Position numbers and translations under genes: made by a program. This document shows positions 55,783 to 64,000 of a stretch of 64,000 nucleotides of DNA, one piece after another; within the stretch, counting starts at the first letter, position 1, and every line of letters begins with the position of its first letter. The notes below the pieces were generated by a model. That model ran no database searches. It saw only the letters and a list, made by a program, of their open reading frames with translations, and was not told where the DNA came from. The DNA comes from Diplodia intermedia (Eukaryota; Ascomycota; Dothideomycetes; Botryosphaeriales; Botryosphaeriaceae), in contig JAKEKT010000004.1 of assembly GCA_021495925.1 (NCBI GenBank), positions 186,001 through 250,000 of the forward strand. Direction: 5' to 3'.

Positions 55783-58700
55783 ATGGTCAGCGCACGCACC
55801 GGACCAGGCCGCCTCTAAGCTAACGCGCTGATGCTAGTCTATGTTCAAAGCTATCAATATCGAGTCGGACGTCGAGTCGGACGAGGAGGTTGATGATACC
55901 AAGGAAATCCAAATCGAGGAAGCTTTGAAGCTTTACCAGACTGCCCTCAAATACCACTCCGAAGGACCCAAGTCCTATCGCGATGCCATCGAAGCATACA
56001 AAGCCCTGTTTGATTCCGACATCTTCAAATACGCCGAGTCGCTTTCCGAATACCGTCGCTCCGAGCTCCACGGAGACCCCGACTATGATTTTATGTTCCA
56101 GGAGGACCATGAGGCTGGCCCGACCCAGCTGGGTGGTGCTGCAGACAGCGCGCCTAACACCCTTCCTCAGATATTACACCTGTCTTACAAAAACCACAGT
56201 CAATTCATGCTGGAAGTGGTGGAGCACAGTCTACGGGAGCGGCAGCAGGCTCTCCTCGTGCTGGATGCTGCTGCGTCCACCGCGGCTGTGGATGTTCCAC
56301 TTCGCTACTTTGCCGAGGCTCTGGATAAAGACGACTCAGATCTGGACCTGTGGGCGCGCACTGCTTCAGTTGCCGCCCTTACCGGAAGCAGCAGGATAAC
56401 CAGGTTCTGCTTAGAGGCCGTCTTGGACGGCGACGACGAGGGGCTGGACAGCATCATGCGTCTTCCTGGTCTCGAAGAAGGGTTCGCTGGGCAACAACTG
56501 CGGGAGCTTGTGGAAAAACTGCAGGACACTTTGTCACTGCTACAACAACCACTTTCCGACCTGAGGCGAAGGAAGCTATCGGCCGCATTGAAGAGGCGAC
56601 TGGCTCCATTCTCGTTTGCCCCCCTACCAGGGGATGTGAAGCAACGTGAAGCTCTGGAACAAGCTCTAAGTCGTCCCTCACCACACATTCCTCTGAGCCC
56701 CATCAAATCCGACTGGACACATTTGGGCGACGCAATCTTGAACGAATTTCTTCAGGAGCAGCAACGGCTGGTTGATCCAGGTCCAGGGATACTCGTAACG
56801 CTGGCTCTCTCTGATTTACCGAACGACACCATCGAGACCCAGCAAGTGTCGACGAATACCGCGTCGGTAGAACCTTCAGCGGACCAAGCTAAACAGTCTT
56901 CCGAATCGCAAGTAAATGTGGAAGAAAAGGACGAGAAGGCTGAAGACACGGAGATGAAAGAGGCCGGTGAAGATAAAGCAGACCAAGAAAGTGCAAAAAT
57001 TGGCGAAAGGGCTTCTGTAGAAGCCCCTGACCGGCCACATGCGTCATCGCGGAAAAGGTCCACAGAATCGGCGGGTCTACCGGAGTCTGGTGAGGGTGGC
57101 CGTGGGAGGAGCAAACGGATCCGAGCGCGTGAATCGATTGGCGATGCCAATCTGGGTAGTGTTGTCGCCACAGCAGACACGTCCCAGCAGCATGTGGAGG
57201 ACGAATTGCGCCAGTATCATGAGGCTGATGATTGGCTGTATGAGGTCGTCGGAGATATGCTGGCAAAGCTGGAGGTTAAGGGGTTAAAGTCCCCGAAGAT
57301 CGTGAGAGACATGTTGCGCAACAAGCGGACGGATTCGACCAAGATGGAAGAGTCGGGGTTCAAAACAGCTGCCGAAGACCTATACAGAATCCTTCAACAG
57401 CTTATTCCGCAGGCTGTCCCGATTCTTACAGGCCCCGACTCGATCGACATGCTAGGAAGCGCTTCTCGCGAAGCCGGACTCAACGCTTTCCTCGGATACA
57501 CGAAGTCATCAGGCTCTGAGAAAGCGAACCGACCCATTCTCGATTCAGATTGCCTGTTCAAGTGGCCGCCACTTGCAGACACCGAAGGCAGGCCGATAAA
57601 AGAACTCATGTGGATGTGGCTCCAGAGCATGCTCAGGCCCGGGGCTTTCCCTGACCCTGAAGACGCCCGATCAAGCTACATGAGACATTTGTGGTCTGAC
57701 GATCTCAAGCGAATCATTGTGCAGGCCCTGGTCAACGTGGACGATTTTTTGTTCGAACGTATGCACGATGAGGTGTTCGCCCTTGACACACGGATCTTAC
57801 ACCAGCAATCAGCAGGCAAAGGGCAGTCCGTGAGCCAGGAGGACACTTATTTGATTGAGATGGCTCAGACAATCTTCGAACTTCACCTCGACGTCTATTC
57901 ACTGATCAAGCATCCAACCAGCAGCGTCGACGTATCCACCCAGATTTTACAAAGAGAGAGGCTGGAAAGGTGGTCAAGACTAGCCCGAGACGCCATGGCA
58001 CACCGAGCCACGGATGGGCGAAATTCCATCATCGATGAACTGGATTTCAGACACCTTTGGACATCAACTTTTCACCTGAGCGTGTCTGATGATGTATCTC
58101 AGGAATACGTTGTTACCTGCATCGAGGAGCTGAAGGCGATTGCTAGTCTCCTGCCTGGCCCTGCTATCTACATACCCAACAACGCAGTTATGCCGGAGCT
58201 CTCTGCCGAGGCTGCCGAGCGTGAACTGACAAAGATCAACATGAAAGATTGTTTCATGAAGGTCTTCCAGCATGATGAACAAGACCCGGTATCGGTCATT
58301 GAGAGCCTTGAACCGATACTTGAATCTTTCGATCAGGACGATTCCCAACCGACATCCCGGACCGAAGTCGGCGACAGCCAAGAAACAGACGGTGCCATGA
58401 CGCCAGAGGCCGAAGGAAACGGTGCCGCTGTCGATGCAAGCCAAGATACCCGACCTTCGCCACTGAAAGCGATGGTACATTTTGTCTCGAGCGCTGACGT
58501 GTCTTTACGACTGTCTTTATGGCAGCGTTTGAGGCAAGCATATGAGGCAATTGATTATCCACCTAAGGCTGTCTCATGCTACCTTCGGAGCATCGAAATC
58601 CTGGTCAGGGACATCAAGAGTGACGCCTACAGTGAAGCTGGTTTCGAGCAACGATCTGCCGAGCTACTCAAGTCGATCAAAATCATCGATGAAATATTCG

Positions 58701-61700
58701 ACAGAATCCTCAAGGTTGCAACTGTTGAAAATGTATTCGAATGCATTGATGAAGCCCACATGCGCTCATCGCTGAACGCGATTGGGGAACTCCTGTGGCT
58801 TTTGAGTACCGTCACCGTCTTCGAGGATTTGATCCGCGTTGGCCAGATCCCTCAGCCAACATTTGAGGGACGGTTCAACTCGGCTTTTACTGCGTTCATG
58901 GGCAAGCTGCACGACACCATGGTACGTGGCTGGCTGCTGCAATGGCGTCTTCTCTGCGACGCTATGGCACAGGATAGTCAACACTTCTTGAAACCAACCG
59001 AGGATAAATTCGAATACCTCCGCCATGTCCATTACGCGTTCGGTATCCGTGGCTTCTGCTCCGCCTCCACTAAAGCGCTGCTACGCCTGATGAAGGACGA
59101 ACTCCTGAAATGGTTCAAGACAGACGACATTCCCGACATCGAGACCCGAGACACGGTGATTTGCCAAGTGCTCTATGATCTTTACGGTCTTTTCTGCTTT
59201 ACCAACGCCGAGGACCTGACGGAGTATCCAAGCGATCACGACATGATGGATCAGAAGACGGCTCTCAAGATCATTGACTTTGTCATGTACCAGGCGCGGA
59301 AGGTGAATGTCAAGGATCTGCACAAGACTCAACTCGGATCAACCATTGATGTTGTCCATGGGTACTTGGCGCGTACGAAACCTTCTGGCGCCGAAGACTT
59401 ACTTTTGAACAAGATGAAGTACCTCTCGTTTATCAAGTCCGCCGTCAATCCCCTGGACCTCTACAGATGTGTCATTGGCGTCGGCGACCTATCGACCAAG
59501 CCCATACCCGTGAAGAATGCACGCATTGCAGCGCGAGGCTGGTACTTCCTGATGGGAAGTATTGCTCTGAACAGGTTCAGGTCTCAGAATCAGAAGCGGC
59601 AAGCGCCCGTGCCAACAGAAGACATCAACATCGCGTCGGCCTTCTTTGGGCAGGACCTAGAGTATGACTCGGAAGGATGGGAGACGTGGTACTCCCAGGC
59701 ACAAGCATATGACTACCAGATTGATGAGATGGTGGCGTGGTCCGCTGAAAAGGTCAACAAGGGCGATCCAGAGCTCGTCCAGCATCAGAGGACAGCCATA
59801 CACTGCTACTCGATGGCGGTTGCGACAGCCATCAGGAACGCCGACGCTTCGGAAGACACGACCAACAAGATGGCGCAGCTCTACGCTGATTTCGGCATGC
59901 GCATCTATTCATCCTCCCGTGATCCGCTCTCTATGCAAGCATTTGCGCTCAAAGACACCGAAGAGCGGTTTTTCAGCACCCATCAGGTGATGAGGTCGGT
60001 TCCTTTTGCACCCATGACGCCGGTGGCGGCCTGGAAATTCGCCAGCGGTCTATTTAGAAGAGCGATCGCGAGGAGGCCCGACAACTGGTTGTCCCACTTC
60101 ATGCTCGGGAAATGTCTATGGAAGCTGCACGAGGCGGAAGAGGGCACGATCCAGCCGAGAACCCGTCCAAGCGTCGGGGAGGTTGTGGCTTGCTTCACAA
60201 GGGCGATCGAAGAACTTCCAGGCAAGAAGGGAAGCCGTGGAGAGCCCATCCTCGAGCCCCACTACAAGCTTTTGTCCATTCTCTACAAGTTGGTGCAACG
60301 AAGGGAGCTTGAGCCTGGAGAAGCAAGCGAAAAGCTCCAAGCCACTCATTATGCCAGGCAGGTTCCCATCATCTCGACAGATGACTCCGAGAGCCCCGAC
60401 GAGTGGGACGACTATGTCCTGAAAGTCCTTAAAATGCTTCGCTCTGCAGACAAGTCTAACTGGCACCATCGGATGACCGCGAGAGCTGCCCACATCCACT
60501 ATGGGGATCCGTCGCCCGCAGACAAGTACATGGCCGCACTCACTGCCAAGACCGAGTTCTCGCAGCAGGTTTTCACCAAGACCATGCAGCTGCAGGTCTG
60601 GAAGCCGGAGTACGAACGCTTGGGTCGGCATTTTGTCTACACAACGCGCTATACCCAGTTCTTCATTCAGCTGCTATTCGAGACGAACGATAGAGCAGGC
60701 ATGGAGGCCCTGGCGAAGAGGGTCAGGCGTCGAAACCACGAGTTTTTCGAACACACCAAGTTGTGGCAGAATCTGTGTCATGCATACCTCAAAATGCTCC
60801 GACGTGCAGGACAGATTCCGGAAGGCCACGAAGACGCCGTCTTCAAGTCAATCAACCATGAGGAATGGACTTCGGCGGCCGCACGCCTTGAGGCTTGGTG
60901 CCACGACCCCGAAACCAAATCCGGCGTCCTCGACGTCCTGCGCGAGGCCATGGAGCTCCGTCGCCTGAACAACAACCTCATGAAGGCCACCCTCATCGAT
61001 GACTTAATCGGCGATACCTACGCACTTCTGTACCAACAGGTGGTTCCAACTCTCCAGCCGGAACCAGAACCGCCTGCACCACCCACAGCGCCCCCTGCCC
61101 CAGCTCCTGCTCCACCACAAGCACCAACCTACGAACGCACAAACATGATGTCCATGCAAAACATCATGAATCTAGATGGCGCCGGTGCAAACGAGCCCCC
61201 ACCGACCGCAGCAACAGCTGCCGCCGCCGGCGCGTTCGGCGTCATGTCCATGAACAACGGCACCCTCCCCACAACAGCCCCGACCACGGGCACCACCACG
61301 CCCGCAGCCATCCCCGAGGCAACAGCTGCCGCCGCCGTGCCCAAACCGCGCGCAAAAGGCGTTGGTCGTCGCGAGCTCATGCGTAAAGCAGACGCGGCCG
61401 TCACTAGACCGGTCGTCGCCCCCACGACGCCGGTCACGAACATGCCGATCCGCGCAAGCCCGGCGAGGCCCAGCGTCGCTGAGGGTGCGGGAATGGTTGG
61501 GGCGTCTGGACCTACTGCGCTGCCGTTGGCGGGCGATGCAGAGAATGCGGGCGCTACAACGGATGTTCCGGCTATAGTAGGTGGCGCGGATGTAGATGGT
61601 GCGGAGGTTGGGGTCAAAAGCGATGCGATGGACGTGGATGCTACGGACGCCGGAGCGGACGCGGATATGGAAGGCGAAGGCGAAGGCGAAGTGGAAGGCG

Positions 61701-62674
61701 ACAACGAAGGAGAGGGTGAAGGGGATGGCGATGAGATCGAGGCCGACGTTGAGAACGACCAGGACGCCACGGTGCAAGACATCACGGAGCAAGACATCAC
61801 GGAGCAAGACATCATGGAACAAGACATCACGGAACAAGACGACCCGGAAGCCGACGCGGGCGACGACACGATGGTCACGGCTGATGAGGGCGACGGCGGG
61901 GGTGATGCCGCTGACGTAGAAGACATTGAAGAACCCGACGTAGACGATGACGAAAACGATACGCTTGTCACGGCCAAGGAAGAGGAGGAAGACGAGGAAG
62001 AGGCCAATGAAGAAGTTCCACCCCCAACGAGCCAGCAGTCGTCCGCCGCCACCGTAGTGGGAGACATCAAACCGCCATCACCATCCTCTGAACTTCCTTC
62101 AGCCTCCACCGAAGGCTTCTCCGTCAAACCTACCGCTACTATCCCCACCGTCAACACTCCCACCACCACCACCACCCTCGCCGTTCCCCCGACTACTACC
62201 ACCACCGCAACATCAACGGCCCCAGCCAGCATCCACGACTCCGCCGACGACGAGAGCGAGCTCTCAGAAATCAATGACGATTCCGACAACGAGGACATGG
62301 CCGAAGGCGCTCGGGCCGCGGAACAGGCCGCCGCCGCAGCCGCAGCCGCAGTCGCCGCTGCTGCTGCTGCTGCGAGGGAGGAAGAGGAGCGGAAGAAGGC
62401 GAAGGAAGAAGAAGAGGAGGAGGAGGAAAGGGCGAGGAAGCAAGAAGAAGAGGAAGAAAAGGCGAAGGCAGAAGAGGAAAAGGGGAAGCCGAAGAAGGCA
62501 GAGGGCAAGGGGAGGAGGAAGTCGGCCGCCACCGCCCCGGCGAGGAGGGCGAGGGGAGGTGGACCGGGATCGAGAGGCGGTGGCAGGGGGAGGGGTAGAG
62601 GTGGCAGAGGGCGCGGGCGTGGTGGCGCCGCCGCTGCGGCTGGGGGAGGAGAGGGGAGTGCAAGCGCGGCGTAG
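55783..62674 (+). CDS. hir3: Histone transcription regulator 3 (Hir3/CABIN1 family)
   Basis: Scaffold subunit of the HIR histone chaperone, which deposits H3-H4 outside replication. The main exon runs 55838-62674. A likely first exon is just ATG at 55783-55785: intron 55786-55837 begins GTCAGC and ends GCTAG, giving MSMFKAINIESDVESDEEVD. If it is not used, translation starts at the ATG at 55841. The protein is about 2279 residues with TKEIQIEEALKLYQTALKYH and RDAIEAYKALFDSDIFKYAE, the TPR-like opening of fungal Hir3. Family blocks continue to about residue 1740 (GLFRRAIARRPDNWLSHFML, FVYTTRYTQFFIQLLFETND). The last 500 residues are Pro/Ala/Thr-rich, then strongly acidic with DITEQ repeats, then Glu/Lys-rich, ending in an RGG tail. 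Confidence 0.9.
61778..61837 (+). repeat. Four 15-nt tandem repeats encoding DITEQ in hir3
   Basis: Units at 61778-61792, 61793-61807, 61808-61822 and 61823-61837 differ by one or two bases. They encode DITEQ, DITEQ, DIMEQ and DITEQ in the acidic C-terminal region of Hir3. The array is nearly pure, which suggests recent slippage. Confidence 0.85.
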
Positions 62675-63436
62675 GTGATGACGACGGCCTGTTAGGATGT
62701 GTGTTTTTTTCCTTTTCGTGTACTGCAAACCTCGGGGAAGGAAACGGACGGTGCGGATGGATGGTGGTATGGCTAGTGCGTCGCGGAGATTGATGGCTTT
62801 TGCGGAGGATGAGGGGAACTGGATAGTTGTCGATGCTCCATATAGCTGGAATGAGGTCTGCGTTTTCCTCCTTATTTCTCTGTATCCTGTCATTCGTTGT
62901 TGTCTTGTTGCGGTTTGCTCTGCCGGCCTGCAAAGCTGCATTGAATGGCCTGACAAATAACACTTGATCTTATGTGAAATTGTAGTCCATCAACCAATGA
63001 TATATATCACTACAATGCAGACAACAACAGCGCCAGCGGGACATAAAGCCACCAGTAATCAGGCCCAACACAAAATGAAATTCCGTCATGGCCGAGTTTT
63101 ACCGTAATGGTCACGGCATGGTGCACATGGATTACAAGGGAAATGATGATAATTCCATATTCCTCCCCAGCTACGAAACTGATGACCGCCGCTTCACGGA
63201 ATGAAACAAAAAGGGGAAAACCAAAAGCCTGCTGGTATTCGTCACGCTCTCAAAAGAATAGAAGCCGTGTCAAGGGGAAAACAATGGGACGAAAGAGAAT
63301 ACATCGAGTCGTTCGTGAATCAGAGCATGGCCTCAATCACCGACCAAACCGCCAACTTTCCCCGTTCTCAACAACGTTTGGGTATCACAATATGCCCGTC
63401 CTTTTCCTCCAGCCGGGAAACTATTTCCCTTTTCAT
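62675..63436. other. Convergent intergenic region, 762 bp
   Basis: 3' flanks of hir3 (+) and the vip1-like gene (-). No gene is supported. Confidence 0.4.
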
Positions 63437-64000
63437 TTACACCTTCTCAGCAGCCGCGGCCGAGGCAGCCGCGGCCTCGGTGCTCTTTCCGCAACCGGCG
63501 CAGGCGCACTTGCCAGGCTCGCAAGGGCATTTGCCGGCCTCGGAGCTGCAGTTGCACTTGGTCTTGTCGGTGCCGGGAACGACCTCCATCTGAGCCTCCT
63601 CGGCGGTGGGCACCTTGGTCTCGCCCGTAGTGGACTGGGCGCCCTGAGCCTGCTGCTGCTTCTTGAGGTCCGCGAGGTGGCGAGCCTCGTTGTGGACGTC
63701 GACGACCTGCTTGTTGCCCTGCTCGTAGAACTGGCGCAGCTTCTGGCCGGTGGGGGTACCGAGGGCCTTGTCGAAGTACGAGTTGAGGCTGCGCCAGCCG
63801 GCGCCGGCCTTTTGCGAGACGCCGTACTTGGCGTCGACTGCAACGACCTTCTCCGACGCCTTGTAGCGGTCGTCAAACGACTTGAGGGCGGTGGTGAAGC
63901 GGTTCGACACGCCGTGCTGCTGGTCGAGGGCGAGGGCGCGCTCGATGGCGTTGTCGCTGATGACGTAGCCGTGGGCCAGGTACTCGGCGATGATGCGGCC
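63437..64000 (-). CDS. vip1: Vip1-like RNA-binding protein, C-terminal part
   Basis: The gene runs off the right edge, so its start and the expected N-terminal RRM are outside. The 187 codons present read GRIIAEYLAHGYVISDNAIE, then ALDQQHGVSNRFTTALKSFD, YKASEKVVAVDAKYGVSQKA and NSYFDKALGTPTGQKLRQFY. I associate this helical region with the fungal Vip1 family (fission yeast vip1, an RRM protein of unclear function). After a Gln/Ala/Thr linker, a Cys-rich tail follows: KCNCSSEAGKCPCEPGKCAC, then AGCGKS, with CxC spacing like metallothioneins, and a final Ala-rich run ending AAAEKV. Metal binding by the tail is inference. The frame is open to the edge; no intron is needed in this part. Confidence 0.85.
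   Translation of the reverse strand, partial: GRIIAEYLAHGYVISDNAIERALALDQQHGVSNRFTTALKSFDDRYKASEKVVAVDAKYGVSQKAGAGWRSLNSYFDKALGTPTGQKLRQFYEQGNKQVVDVHNEARHLADLKKQQQAQGAQSTTGETKVPTAEEAQMEVVPGTDKTKCNCSSEAGKCPCEPGKCACAGCGKSTEAAAASAAAAEKV

Noticed and set aside
61129..62532. Minus-strand ORF of 467 codons rich in Ser/Ala/Val
   Set aside because: It is the antisense of the acidic Hir3 tail; repeats of GAA/GAC codons on the sense strand create it.

Overview
This window is nuclear DNA of a filamentous ascomycete (Pezizomycotina). The signs are compact genes with short introns of about 48-60 nt bearing GT...AG ends and CTAAC/CTGAC-like branch sites, high GC coding DNA, and families typical of these fungi: a Clr5-domain protein, a Crd2-type cysteine-rich protein, a Vip1-like protein with a CxC tail, and an LPRELR-type protein. 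A dothideomycete is my best guess, but that is inference. I see no prophage, bacterial operon, CRISPR array, intact transposon or biosynthetic gene cluster.

Layout. 1-303: the edge of an LPRELR-type gene (-). 701-1795: fungal membrane protein (-). 2625-5714: def1, an RNA polymerase II degradation factor (-). 7701-10632: AP-2 alpha adaptin (-). 11383-11869: metallothionein-like Crd2 protein (-). 12881-15072: TFIIIB subunit brf1 (-). 16226-17773: cytochrome P450 (+). 18605-20348: PHD-finger protein (-). 20677-22439: class III CoA-transferase with eight exons (-), divergent from riboflavin synthase 22620-23441 (+). 24344-26218: unrecognised fungal protein (+). 26951-28281: PRMT1-type arginine methyltransferase (+). 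29671-32139: F-box/LRR-like protein (+). 32798-33490: uncertain small gene (+). 33926-35204: Clr5-domain protein with tandem repeats (+). 35699-37417: flavocytochrome b2-type dehydrogenase (-). 38391-39584: atypical Rab GTPase (+). 40638-41310: EMC10 (-). 42087-44041: FGGY ribulokinase-like (+). 44707-45624: mgm101 (+). 46352-47555: TB2/DP1/HVA22 protein (-). 48393-49453: TANGO2/NRDE protein (+). 49454-51492: gene-poor stretch with decayed-looking ORFs and a tRNA-like fragment. 51493-52118: sec11 (-). 52810-55253: ChAPs family exomer subunit (-). 55783-62674: hir3 (+). 63437-64000: vip1-like gene running off the right edge (-).

Most genes are single-copy housekeeping genes: transcription and chromatin (def1, brf1, hir3, PHD protein, PRMT1), secretion and membrane traffic (AP-2 alpha, exomer subunit, Rab, sec11, EMC10, HVA22 protein, TANGO2), mitochondria or metabolism (mgm101, cyb2-type enzyme, CoA-transferase, riboflavin synthase, ribulokinase). 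They are not co-functional as a cluster. The accessory-looking part is 32.1-35.2 kb. Splice sites were deduced by eye from frame continuity, consensus ends and expected family sequence, so exon edges are inferences. I did not find a clearly new biological system. The best leads are an EMC10 intron whose retention would give a soluble isoform, a stop-free in-frame intron in def1, exon-per-module duplication in the Crd2 protein, the repeat region of the Clr5 protein, and a GTPase with an altered G4 motif.
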